Below are positions 35,601 to 47,459 of a stretch of 51,953 bases of DNA, one piece after another (position 1 is the first letter of the stretch; every line of letters starts with the position of its first letter). The stretch comes from Cudoniella acicularis (taxonomy: Eukaryota > Ascomycota > Leotiomycetes > Helotiales > Helotiaceae), in the NCBI GenBank assembly GCA_013054445.1, contig JAAMPI010000207.1, positions 1-51,953 on the forward strand, given 5' to 3'. The position numbers and the translations under genes were made by a program. A model generated the notes under the pieces. It was not told where the DNA came from. It did not search any database and saw only the letters and a list, made by a program, of their open reading frames with translations.

Positions 35601-38600
35601 GTCTTAAAAAGGGAGTCATCGACACGGTTTCTGGTAATGATTGGTCATGATAAAGCATCTCGACCTCTTGATACAAAACAGCGAGAGCTACACCATCATA
35701 CAGAGCGTGATGCATGAATATATGTAAGTTCACGTCTCCAGAAGAAATCCTCACGTCAATGCTGTAAGGAGGCTGAAACCCGCTATATTCTCCCTGTTTC
35801 TTGTCGACATTTCTGAGTTGTGACACTTGTTTTTCTTGACTGTCGATCAAGCCTATTTGAAGATCATACTCTTCGAGCACGATTTGTGCATACGCATAGC
35901 GAGGCATATCAGTGCTCACAAAACATGTACGAAGAACATCATGGCGTCGTACCATCTGTTTCCAAGAATCTTTAACTTTTTCTAAGCTGCCATTGACTTT
36001 TATGACCACATGATTGCTGTAAAGATTTTCAGAGGACGACTCTCCGGCCGAAAGCATTGCTTCTTGGAGCGGTGTGCAAGGTAAAATTGTTTTGACATGC
36101 TGCCCTGCCCTTTCGAAGCTGTCTGTTGTTTTTCTCAAAAAGTCACTGTCAAAACTGAAGTTAAATTCCTCACCTGAATCCATTCTTCCAGCGTGGGAAT
36201 CTTGGGTCTTAAAAAGCATGAATTCAGCCAGCCTTATCACAGACGAGTACTTCAGAATATCTGAAATTTCCACCTGAACATTTATCGTCTGACGTACAGT
36301 CTTCGAGAGGAAAATAGCAGAAATAGAGTCTATGCCCAGGCTAAAGAAAGAGGTTTCAGGCTTGATAGAATCGAGGGGTACTTTAGTAACAAAAACCAGA
36401 GCTTTTGCGATGTCTCGCTCGAGTTCTGTCCATTGGTGGTCGGAGGATATTCCAACTGCTTTTGAAACGCTATCGAGGTATTCATTTCCAAGAGCTTCAA
36501 ATTTTTGGACTAAAAGCCTCTTGTCAATTTTTCCTTGGGAAGTTGATGGAAGGTGGGTAATAGGAATAAGTGTTGAGGGAACCATGTAACCTGGGAGTAC
36601 CGATTCGAGGAGAGAAAATAATTCTAAAGTGATTGAACTATCGGCCTTCAAACATTCAAGGGTTATTTTGTTGTCGGAATATGAGGTCCAAAAGCATACC
36701 AGTCTCGCATAGCTTTCATCAAGGCCGTGAATCACCATCGTTGTGCAGTCTTTGACTTTCTTCGATTTTAACATCACATTATTGATCTCTCCAAGCTCGA
36801 CTCTTTGGCCTCGAATCTTGACCTGGTCGTCCTTTCTGCCCGAAAAGGCTAGAGAGCCGTCAGGCATCAATCGACCAAAGTCGCCACTGCGATAGAGGCG
36901 TCCGTATTTAGGATGATGAACGATTTTCCCAATTTCCTGGGCTACGTCCATGTAACCACGGAAGACTTGGGTGCCACCAAAGCAGAATTCGCCCTCCCCG
37001 CCTCTTGGTACAAGCGAAAATTCGCCTCGAGGTGACAAAACAAACGCAGAAGTATTTGCCAAAGGAGGTCCTATGTTGTTTATCAAATGTCTTCTTGTAA
37101 CTCTTGGGTTGATAGTGCAGATATTCGTCGTCTCGCTTGGACCATATCCTTGATAGAGCCCCCTATTTGCCCAAGCATTGAAGACTTTCTGTGTCACTGC
37201 TTCTCCAGCAGTCACTAAGAACTTTACTTGGGGAACATTTTTCGGGTCAACCAAAGCGGCAACTGTTGGCGTCAAGCTTAAGTGAGTGACGTTGAGTACA
37301 CGGATAGCCTTCTCGATATCTCTGAAAATAACATCCTTGACTGCTGAGCAGATACAACCTCCCAGTCTCCAAGTGAAAAAAATCTCAAAAACAGAAACGT
37401 CGAATGCTTGAGAGCAGGACTGTAAGAACCGCGAATCTTTTGTTGCCGGATATAAGTCCTCAAGCACATCTAAATTACTCAAAATATTCCCTTGCGTAAC
37501 TAAAACTCCTTTCGGTGTGCCGGTGCTGCCCGAGGTGAAAACACAATAAGATAAATTTTCTGCGACTGATCGCGGAGGAATATTCTGAGTGGAGAATATT
37601 GAGAAATCGACCTCATCTGTATAAATGACCTGAATTCCCATGATTGGCTTGAATAGCGACCTTAATGAGGAATGGGTCATGACAACCTTGACGTTCGCTT
37701 CACGCAAGATGTAACGAAGTCGTTCACTTGGGACATCTGGAGTAAGGGGAAGATAACCCGAACCAACTTTTGCAGTAGCAAGAATAGACAAATAGAGATC
37801 ATGACTTTTCTCCATACAGATGCAAACGAGCTCATCTGGGAAAGTATTGAAGCTGAGGAGGAGATATCCCATCTGATTCGCGCGGGAGTTCAGCTCTGCA
37901 TAAGACATTCTTTGTAGGTCACAGCTATCTCCATCAATGGATTTAGCAAAATCGATCGCAGGTCGATTTGGATCATCAATCGCTATTCTTTCAACTGGAG
38001 TTACGAGTGATTCTGATTTGAGTATATTTTCAGGAACAGGATTTTCGATTGACATGACTTCATCCCCAAGCCCGTTGAAGATTTCGTCCAAGTCAAGTGT
38101 TGGGGAATCGATTATTTTCTGAACAAGTTGCTCAATTTGCCGAAGCAACACACCTATTTGCGCTTCGGGGAAGATTGATCGCTGATAGTTGGCCTTTAGT
38201 TCCACATTCCCGACACCCGGAATGACTTCAAGAGTTAAATTGAACTCAAGATTGTCCACAGTATTAACGAAATTCACGTGCTTTCGTGTATGATCGAAAT
38301 TGTGCAAAGTTTGCTGCCATATAAGGAGCGTATCAAACAAAGATTGACGAGGATCCACTCCGCAGGCAGATTTGATATTTCGTAGCGGCACAGTACTGTA
38401 CTCCAAATGCTTTCGAGTCGTCGAATTAAGCTCTTTTACCAGTTCTTGAACATTTTTAGATGCTGATAAATCTATTCTGATGGGGAGAGTTGAAAGACAT
38501 GGTCCAGCAATATCCTCTACTCCATCAACAGGTAAAGTTCGGCCGGAAAACACAGTGCCAAAGCATATGTCATGGGAGCCAAGATAGGAACTCAATATCA

Positions 38601-41228
38601 GAGCGTAGGCTGCTTGGAATAGCGACTGCGGGCTAGAATCGAGACTTCTCGCAGCTGCTTCAATAACAGACGTCGGAATAGATGTTTTGGCTTGAGCAAT
38701 GGCAAGACCAAGAGATGATGGCCTGCTACTGTAAAAGTTAGGAATTTGCCTTAAATCTAGGTGTGCAAGATGATCCTGCCAATAGTCTTCCGAAAGCTGG
38801 TCGTCTGTTTTGAGTATCCCGTCCGCATATGCTTTCACAATGTTGGCAAATGGTGGACGTGTCATGATGGAATTCCCCATCAAGATAGCATCAAAGTCAT
38901 CCAAAATAAGCTCTAAAGCCCAAGCATCGTACAAAGCGTGATGAATGTGCATCAAAAGTTTCGTGTCGGGGTTGCCCTGCAATATTTGAATTCTGATGGG
39001 ATGATGAAGTGAGGTATGTTCAGAAACATCCAATTCGTATTGGAGCTCTTTCACAATTTTGAGCTGAGAATCTTGAAGGCGCCTCCAGATAACCTGAACA
39101 AAAGATGTAGAATCCGAAGACTCGGTGAATCCCGTTCGAAGAATAGAGTTGTGCTCAGCAAGCTCATGGATTGCCGATTCGACTTTGCTTACTTCGCAAA
39201 TCCCAGGCAACTCCAGTTCAACCCAATTTCGGTACGCTTTTTGATTCTTTGCACTTTCAGATAACATCGCAGATTGCAATGGCGTGCAAGGCATTATCAA
39301 CTCGACGTCTTTTGCGTGGCCATTCAGCACTGCCATCACATCACCCATTGCTGCCCCGACATCAGTAGTCGGTTTCTCTTGTAGGCCTGGCGTAGAATCT
39401 TCGCAAAGTCTAATCAGAGAAGTCAACGAGTCTGCCTGTAGCACGGCAATAGTAGTTATGTTGAAACCCGATGCTCGCAATTTTGAAGCTACTCGGATTG
39501 CCATTAGAGAATCAAGACCTGCTGCAGCCAGCCTAGTGTTCTTAGGGAGGATCCCGAGGAGTTCCTGCAGAATCTCTGTAACAATTCGCGTTGTTGGCGT
39601 TACTGATCCTGGGCCTTCGATATCCTCTTCTTGACGTCTGGCTTGATAATCTGCTTCCAGCTTTCTCTTGTCTACTTTCCCGGATGGTAAATATGGAAAG
39701 CTCTCAAGGAGAACAACCTCACTGGGTATCATGAATTTAGGAAGCCACTTCGCACATGTCTCCAAAATATCATCCTGATCAAGACGGGCTTGTCCAATAA
39801 GCGCAAATACAATCAGGGCACTGTTGAGTACTACCGCTATGACGGTTTTCATTCCCGGATGCTTGTAAACTGCCTCTTCGATCTCTCCAAGCTCTACTCT
39901 TTGGCCTCGGAGCTTAACCTGACCAGCACTCATGCGACCGAGAATTTCAATGGTTCCATCTGGAAGTTGACGAGCTTTATCCCCGGTTCGGTAGTATTTC
40001 TTGCAGCCAATGTCTACAAATGCCAATTTGTTTTGTTCTTCCCTATTCAGATAACCATGTGCAAGCTGAGGACCGCCCAGAACAAGTTCTCCAAGCTCCT
40101 CTACTGGGAGAAAATTCATGGAACCATCGGGACTGCTTGGTGCTGCAATAAAAGTTGAGACAGTATCAAAAGGCACACCAATATTCCCTGGCTTGGTGCT
40201 AGCTTTCATTTTAGGGTAGATTGTGCAGTGAATCGCAGCTTCAGTTGGCCCATACATGCCATAAAGCATAGGGCTTTGAGTATCGGAACCTCCAAACTCC
40301 TTGACAATAGGTGTTGTCAGCATTTCTCCGATTGTTAAGAGTAACTTAAGCCCTGGGGCTGCGGCTCGTTTTGCAGAAGGGAGCCCACGACTGTCGGGGT
40401 GAGCTCAGCCGCATCGATATTCATTTCATTGATCATGCCCGGAAGATCCATCAAGAGTTGATTTCGATCGCAACCGACCAATGTACATCCCCGTGTAAGA
40501 GGAAAGAATATCTCAAATACTGAAACGTCGAATGATGGAGAGGCAAATTGGAGAAACCTTTTGAATGAAGGAAGGTGTCTCTCATGAGCAAGCAGAGACT
40601 GAGAAACCGCCAAATGGCTCACTGCTACCCCTTTCGGAGTGCCACTTGAGCCAGAGGTATACATAACGTAGGCCAGATCGTCGGGAAGTGCCCGGCGTGA
40701 TGGACTTGATACTGGCTCCGTTTCGGGAACAGTAGGAAACTCATCAACGAAAAGTATGGATGGGCCATTTTCCCAGGACACAGCATCCTCGAATTCGCGG
40801 GTAGTAATAATGAGGTCGGCCGCAACGTCTCCAACGACGAATTTGACTCTTTCCTTTGGCGCATCTAAATTAATTGGGCAAAATGCACCACCTGACTCGA
40901 GAATGGCAAGTTGTGAGATATAAAGGCCTGGGGACTGAGGGACCAGGACCGGAACGACATGCTGGGGTGGAGGTTTTGTACTTGTCTGGACCGACCTTGT
41001 CGACGAAAGGGTTTGTTGTATGCGAGTGATCAACGAGGTCACGCATGAATGTATGCCACCATAACTGTACTGCTCTCGGCGGGCCTTGCTCTTGAAATCA
41101 ATCGCACAGCGCTTAGTGTGTTTCTCCCAATCGATTAAGTGATGTAGAATTTGAGGTCCATCCAGTACTTTTGGCGGGTCGTTGAGTACTGAAAGCTGGA
41201 GATGTTCATCTTCGGCCATGTCGGGCAT
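26603..41228 (-). CDS. sidC: Siderophore NRPS, ferrichrome/ferricrocin-type (SidC/NPS2 family)
   Basis: Cytosolic assembly line for a cyclic hydroxamate hexapeptide (family inference). Minus strand, ATG 41228; about 4,855 residues after one C-terminal intron (26791-26735) and three single-base frame corrections at homopolymers near 40370, 33266 and 31425-31436. Approximate order: A1 41.2-39.6 kb; T1 (GLDSLMA) 39.5; C1 39.3-38.1; A2 (YCVFTSGSTGTPKG) 38.0-36.5; T2 (LGIDSIS) 36.3; C2 36.1-34.9; T3 (LGLDSIN) 34.67; C3 34.4-33.3; A3 (YCLYTSGTTGTPKG) 33.2-31.7; T4 31.47; C4 31.2-30.1; T5 29.84; C5 29.6-28.4; T6 28.15; C6 27.9-26.6. All six T domains keep the Ser. All six C domains keep the second His of HHxxxDG; C1 and C3 read HHALYDA, C4 FHGLYDG, C5 SHALYDG. 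Three A domains for a presumed hexapeptide imply reuse of modules. A poly(A)14 tract at 41255-41268 lies just upstream of the start. Confidence 0.85.
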
Positions 41229-42353
41229 AAGAACTACTTCTCATGGCCGGCGCCAAAAAAAAAAAAAACTCTGCTCTTCGAGCGTGGGAAACACCTGGCA
41301 GTGGCACTGGTACTTTCAAATCAAAAAGTGACGGCGGTGCAAATAGTATCACGTGTAAGGAGGCTGAGGAGAACTGAGGAGGGCGGAACCACGTTGGAGG
41401 ACCTTCAAGTTGTGACACGGCAAAGTTGCTCTTGAGGTCTCTTTCATAATAATAGTGGAGGGCAAGACAGTAAGTTGAGAGCCATGGCCATGTCTACGGT
41501 ACAAGGCGATTCATTTTCAGTTCGAGTTCGTTCGTTCGAATTCTCAGCGCGCTTGGTGCCAGCAAAGCGAATTTGCTTATTGGGCTCCTTTGCGATGTGA
41601 TTCGAGCAACGCTGTCTGTACCATACGGGTTTGCTTCGGCGTGACCCCATCTCCTTGCCATCTAGAACCATCCAGGACACTCCTCTCCGCGGGGCCCTCT
41701 AGCATTTGCCCTCTGCCCTCCTGAGCTTGGCCTTGGGCCGTATGTACTGTATGACGTATCGTATCTCCGTTTCGGCCGCGTATCCTTCAACCTGTGTTTG
41801 CCGCTTTGCCTCTCTTGTCCCTCCCAGGCTGCATCGCGTGCGTTGTTGGCTCGTTATCCACACAATACAGTTTGATGTCTTCGTCTGGTGTAGGTGGCTT
41901 TCTGTGAAGCGTGGGGATGCAAATTTCGAGGAGCATTTCGGACGCGAGACGCGCAAATTTCAGTTACGGTGGCCGAGATGGATAAAAGTCACAGCCCCAG
42001 AAAAAGCATTAAATGAAGAGAAGTCGGAGAAGAATCCACGAAATGCCATAAGTCCGCGCATTATTACTCAACACTTACCTAACACTTTCTAGGAGCAAAA
42101 GCAGATCTAGAAGCGAAACTTGTCTTGCCCGTGAGCCCGTGAAGCGACCCCAGCACGCAAGGAAGATTCTTCAATCTTGATCTAATCAGATCATCAGATT
42201 GCTAGGGGCCAAAGGGGGCCAAGGCCAAGCGAAGACCAAAATTTTCGCGCCGAAGGCGGAGCCAGCTTTCTCTCAACGAACTGATCAACAACCTCCACTC
42301 ACAACACTGCTCGCTCACCAGCACCAGCACACCCACTAGTGACCAACATCACC

Positions 42354-42576
42354 ATGCCCGCCGGATCAGATAATTCCTCTTGGCAAGCCCGGTCGTGCAG
42401 CCCCCGCCGCCCCTTCCCCGGCCCCTCATATACCCTCAAACGCCGTTACGAACGTTGAGCATGCCCCATCAAACGCCAATAAAATCGAGCACGGCGCAAA
42501 TACCGTTGTGGAGAACCTGCTCGGCTTTGTCGATCACTTTATTTTCGAATGCGTATGCTTGTCCTGGATTGTGTAA
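42354..42576 (+). pseudogene. Possible small gene remnant, unknown protein
   Basis: ATG 42354 has a strong context (CATCACCATGCCC) and opens MPAGSDN. After a +1 shift near 42375 the frame reads PLGKPGRAAPAAPSP, then NVEHAPSNANKIEHGANTVV and ENLLGFVDHFIFEC, ending at 42574-42576. Ala/Pro-rich then helix-like composition looks coding, but I do not recognise it. A MITE-like element follows within 100 bp, so the 3' part may have been lost. It could also be non-coding promoter DNA. Confidence 0.3.
42365..42373 (+). promoter_or_regulatory. ATCAGATAA, candidate SreA/Sre iron-GATA site
   Basis: Exact match to ATCWGATAA, about 1.14 kb before the NRPS start and 0.98 kb before the ABC start. Known: SreA-type GATA repressors bind this sequence upstream of siderophore genes in iron-replete cells. 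It overlaps the possible small remnant, which lowers certainty. Confidence 0.45.
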
Positions 42577-42671
42577 TGAGTTCCCAGAATCACGTCTGCC
42601 AGGTCCTGCTAGGGACTTGGATTATTGCAGCACTGGTAATACCCAAGGTTTCTTCTATTGTGTGCATGTAA

Positions 42672-42914
42672 CGAGCCTGGTATAAAAGTCCGTGTTTTCA
42701 GGCTTCACGACCCCGCCTTAAGGCTTCTAAAAACCAGACTTATTGAGATCACTTCAAAGTTATAAAATAACTATGAATAATTATACTTCATAATCTATAT
42801 AATCGCGAGTTATAGAAGGCAAAGGTACTATATATCGACTACCTTTTTAAAGTTTTCGATTTTTGATTTACTAGTAAAATACCCTAAAAACACGGACTTT
42901 TGTACCTAGGCTCG
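42672..42914. mobile_element. MITE-like element, 243 bp, with 27/28-bp terminal inverted repeats
   Basis: The left end (42672-42698, CGAGCCTGGTATAAAAG...) is matched in reverse by the right end (42887-42914, ...CTTTTGTACCTAGGCTCG) with one mismatch and one gap. The interior is AT-rich and has no open frame, so it would be non-autonomous. No clear target-site duplication is seen beside the ends, so the superfamily is not assignable. Confidence 0.65.
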
Positions 42915-43355
42915 CAACACCCGCCGCCTGGCCTCGGGATGACGAAAATTGCCATTGATTCAAAGCAGGGGCGGAGATGGTTGCGATCCGGGTCCTGACT
43001 CCTGGCTCCACGGCTAGCAGTACCTGCCCAGGTGCGAAGTAGGCTCTTAAGCTTAAGACCCTATGTTATGATGCCGAATCCAGAAGAACTGGCTCCCCTG
43101 GCGGCCTACCAGGTACTGTACGTGGTTAGTCTCCGTTGCGAAGAACCTGTTCATGCCTTGTGACGAAAACTTTGGTTGCAACTCGAGGCGGCCCTTGCTA
43201 TTCTACAGGCTGAACAAATGTTAGTGAGGGGAAAAAACAAGAGATGATTTCTTGTTAAAATACCTAGGTACTTCGAAGCACTAGGGCCGAGGTGAAGATC
43301 GAGTTTCTACTAGAGAAAACTTCCTTAATATGACACTCAAACGCCAATAACGCCA

Positions 43356-46300
43356 ATGACACCATTTACCAACGATGCTGGTGATGGCGGCAAGCCAGGC
43401 GCCTGGCCGAGAGTATCCTCTTTCTTCAGTCAATCACAGAAGAGCACCTCAAAAACCAGCCCTTCTTACTTTGGTCTCTTCGGCTCTTTGGGAGATGTTC
43501 AGTCACGCTTTGTTTTGTTTGCCGGTACAGTTCTTGCTGTGGCAGCAGGCGCTCCGCTTCCAGTCATTGCTGTAATATTCGCTCGAATTATTGATGCTTT
43601 TCCACCGACTGAGGATGAAGTCGACCAAAGAATTTATCAACTTCTTGCCGTTGGTGAGTTTATATATTGTTCGTTTGGGCGTAGCATTCGCTGATTTTTA
43701 TAGCGTGTGCATATTTCCTCTTTACCTTTGGATGGATTCTTTGCTGGGGTATTGTGGGTGCTCGCTTATCCAGAAGTCTTCGCACTCAAATGTTTGAACG
43801 AGCTCTAGGGATGGATCAAACATACTATGAAACTCAATGTCCAGATGTGAGTACCTCGTCACCTATTATACACTTTACTTACAGAATGTAGATCACCAGC
43901 CGGTTGACAGCCGACGCTCAAGCCGTCCAAACTGGCACTTCAGAGAAAGTTGGGTTGTTTCTTCAGGCTGTCAGCTACTTTATTGCGTCATTCATTGCTG
44001 GATTTACTCTCAATGCTCGTTTGACAGGAATTCTCTCAGCCGCAGTGATCCCGTTGATAGCATTGGTGGTATTTATAGGAACCAAAATAGAGAGCAACCT
44101 CTCTAAGGATGTGGCAGAGAGAACATCTGAGGCATCATCTATTGCGGAAGGGGCAATCAAAGCTGTTCAGGTGGTCCAAGCATTCGACGCCTTCGACATA
44201 CTAACAAACGATCACGAAAGTCATTTGGAGCGAGCTATGAATCTCGGCGTGCGAAAGGCAGTAGCTGGGGCTGTTCGACTGGGCAGCGTCATTTTCATCG
44301 CGTAAGACTTTTTGATTCCTAGAAAACTAAATGGCGTTTAACTCCTTGAAAATAGGTATGCTGCAAATGCTTTAGCTTACTGGCAAGGTACACAAATCGT
44401 CAAAAATAACTCTTCGGGGGGAAGTGCGGGGACAGTCTTTGCAGTTGTGTTGTTGATTCTTGACGCTTCTTTCGTTATAGGAGGGGCAGGACCTTTTATC
44501 CAGTCATTTTCCCAAGCAGCCTCAGCGGGTCATCGGATATTGAGTCTCATTTATTATCCGGATATTCCAATCGATGTTTATTCAGAAGATGGCGTACAAG
44601 CTGATGAGAAAACTTTCGGTCCTGGAAAGAAGATTATTCTCAAAGATGTCAAATTTGCGTACCCAGCGCGACCTCAGGAAACGGTACTAGATAATATCAA
44701 CCTCTCGATTGAAACTGGCTCTACCATAGGCATCGTCGGTGCATCTGGCAGTGGGAAGTCTACCATTGCAGCTTTGTTACTCAGGCTCTATGATCCTTCA
44801 CAAGGGTACATCAGTATCGACGACCACCAGGTTCCAGCTTACAATCTTTCAAGTCTTCGTTGTCAGATTGCTCTTGTAGACCAGGACCCTGCGGTATTTT
44901 CAGGGACAATCTACACAAATATTAGGGATGGTTACAGAGGCAGCCCCCTTCCCGAAGAGGAGATGAAAGAAAAATGCGTGCTGGCTGCAACAGCAGCTGA
45001 CGCGTGGAGCTTCATTGAGTCACTTCCTGAAGGCATCAATACATGGCTGGGGGAACCTGGTGGTACGAAGCTCTCGGGTGGCCAAAAACAGCGTTTGTGT
45101 TTAGCCAGAGCCTTAGTTGGAGATCCATCGTTATTGGTGCTAGATGAAGCTACCAGTGCTCTTGATACTATCAGTGAAGCTGAAATTTTGACGTCTCTTG
45201 GTAAATCGCGATCGGTGGGACATCGGACTACTGTTATGATTGCGCACCGCCTTGCATCTGTCAGATCTGCCGACAATATTGTTGTAATGGGAAGCGGTCG
45301 AATTCTTCAACAAGGCAATCATGAAGAGTTAATGAGAAACATTGATGGTCCCTATCAAAGACTGATCGCGGCCCAAAATTTTGCATCAGATCACGCATCT
45401 GAGACGTCTATTGAGAGGAAAATAACTCTTACTGAGGAAACCATATCAGAGAAAGAGGAGGAGTTCACGACAGAGATTGCGTCACCCTTTTCCCCTTCGG
45501 ATAAAACTAAAACGTACGGAGTTTTTAGCGTTGTTAAACGCTGCATTTTTCTGAGTCGGGCGAAATTCATCTTCATAATTCTAGCTCTCATAGGCTCAGT
45601 CCTGACTGGGAGCCTACTTTTGGGAGAATCCATCATCTTTGGTCATTTGGTTCCGTTACTCAATAGCAATGCTCCTTCGGGACAGGTCAACTTCTACTGT
45701 TTGATGTTTTTTATTGCGGCTTTAGTTGCCTTGCTGGGGTACATCATGTCAGGGTCATGCTTTGGAATCGTCTCTGAGTATTTAATACTTCGTACTCGAG
45801 ATCTGTCGCTCCGGACAATACTTCGACAAGATATGGAATGGTTTCTTCAACCAGGTCGGTCTACATCGTCTCTCGTTTCAGTCATAAACATGGACTCTGG
45901 GCATCTTAGTGGACTTTCTGGCGTCACAATAGGCACCGTGGTCTCAGCTTTGGTATCCGTCGTCGGAGGCGCAATACTTGCGCATGTTGTTGCATGGAAG
46001 ATTGCTATTGTGTTATTTGCTACCTCACCCATTGTTCTTCTTTCTGGCTTTTTCAGAATTCGAGCAAGTGAGGAGCTTGAAGAAAAAAAATCAACTGGCA
46101 TACACGGAAGCAGCATCTTTAGCTACTGAAGCATGTGGGGCAGTTCGCACAATTGCAGCTTTGGGAACAGAGAAAGCAACTGCGAGGCGTTTCCGGCTAG
46201 CGGTTGACAAATACCGGCAACAGACATTTCGGGGCACGGCTCTTGGAGCTGCAATTCTTGCTTTTGCCCTTTCTATCACGTAAGCCTTGCCTCTTCATTC

Positions 46301-47459
46301 AATGATCCCCGCTCATAAAAAATAGGTATCTTGTTTACTCACTAGCATATTGGTGGGGATCAAAGCAAGTAAGGTCCGGCGAATATTCGAGTCTTCAATT
46401 TTTCATTGTTCTTCCGGCAATCCTCTTCTCGGCGCAATCTGCAGGGCAAATATTCAGTTTCGCACCGGACATTGGACGCGCAAAGGGGGCTGCTTCACGC
46501 GTCTTTGCTCTCCATGACGAGAAGCCGAGCATTGACTTAATATCAAATGCCACGACCTTGTCAAAATCCATGCATAAAGTCACTGAGAGGCCTTCTTCGC
46601 CTTCAGGAGCCATTACATTCCAAAATGTAGATCTTACATATCAATCTCGGCCCAAGGATCCTGTGTTTACAAGCCTCAACTTCTCGATCAAGGCTGGTGA
46701 AACAGTAGCACTTGTTGGTCGGTCCGGGGCTGGAAAGACCTCTACAATCTCCCTCATCGAACGCTTTTACGATCCGACCGGCGGTGCAATTCTTGTTGAC
46801 GGCGTAGATATCAAATCAGTACCAGTATCGCAGCATCGAGCGAGAATCAGTCTCGTGGCACAAGACCCTGACTTGTTTACCGGGAGCATAGCCTTCAATG
46901 TTGGTCTCGGTGCAAGACCTGGGCATACAGCTATAAGAGAAGAGATTGAAGCGGCTTGCAAAGCTGTTGGGATTCATGAATTCATCAGCGGACTTCCTGA
47001 TGGATACGAGACGTAAGTTTAATGCCAGCTCTCCTACAAAACTTCTGCTTATGTACACAGACAATGTGGCAATAACGGTTCGCAGCTCTCAGGGGGGCAG
47101 AAACAGCGCGTAGCTATTGCTCGAGCATATATCAGAGATCCCGAGATATTGCTTCTCGATGAAGCTACTTCGGCTTTGGGTGAGTTATATTTTTATCATC
47201 TTTGTTCCACAAATTGGCAATTTGCTAATGGCTTTTCCCCGCAGACTCGCATTCCGAAGCGCAAATTCAACAAGCAATCACTGCAGTCGCTCGCAAACGC
47301 ACTACCATCATGATCGCACATCGACTTACAACTGTGCAAAAGGCAGATAGAATTTTAGTATTTGACAAAGGTAGAATTGTCGAAGAAGGTAGACATGAAG
47401 AGCTAATGAAGAATGGTGGGATGTATGAGCAGATGATCAAGGCACAGAGCTGGGGTTGA
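43356..47459 (+). CDS. ABC-B full transporter, probable siderophore-locus transporter
   Basis: Exons 43356-43653, 43704-43846, 43892-44301, 44356-46279, 46326-47012, 47061-47179 and 47245-47459 give 1,264 residues once one A is removed from A8 at 46083-46090; introns are 45-65 nt. Layout is (TMD-NBD)x2 as in multidrug-resistance proteins. NBD1 has Walker [10 protein letters not shown], signature LSGGQKQR and Walker [16 protein letters not shown]2 has [16 protein letters not shown] and [12 protein letters not shown], and both have the H-loop (MIAHRL). Both halves look catalytically complete. It faces the NRPS divergently and lies upstream of sidA, so transport of the siderophore or an intermediate is inferred; ABC-B genes occur in other siderophore clusters. 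The plasma or vacuolar membrane cannot be told apart. Confidence 0.85.

Larger units (their letters stand above)
41229..43355. other. Divergent promoter region between NRPS and ABC transporter
   Basis: Shared 2.1-kb upstream space. It holds a poly(A)14 tract 27 bp from the NRPS start, near-GATA repeats around 42181-42202 (ATCAGAT twice), an exact ATCAGATAA, a short gene remnant and a MITE-like element, each listed separately. Confidence 0.6.

Noticed and set aside
26762..41228. Four separate NRPS-like genes, one per open frame
   Set aside because: The frame borders fall inside the A1 and T4 domains, overlap by a few bases, lack ATG starts (TTG or internal Met only) and have no intergenic space. 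One gene with frame errors is simpler.
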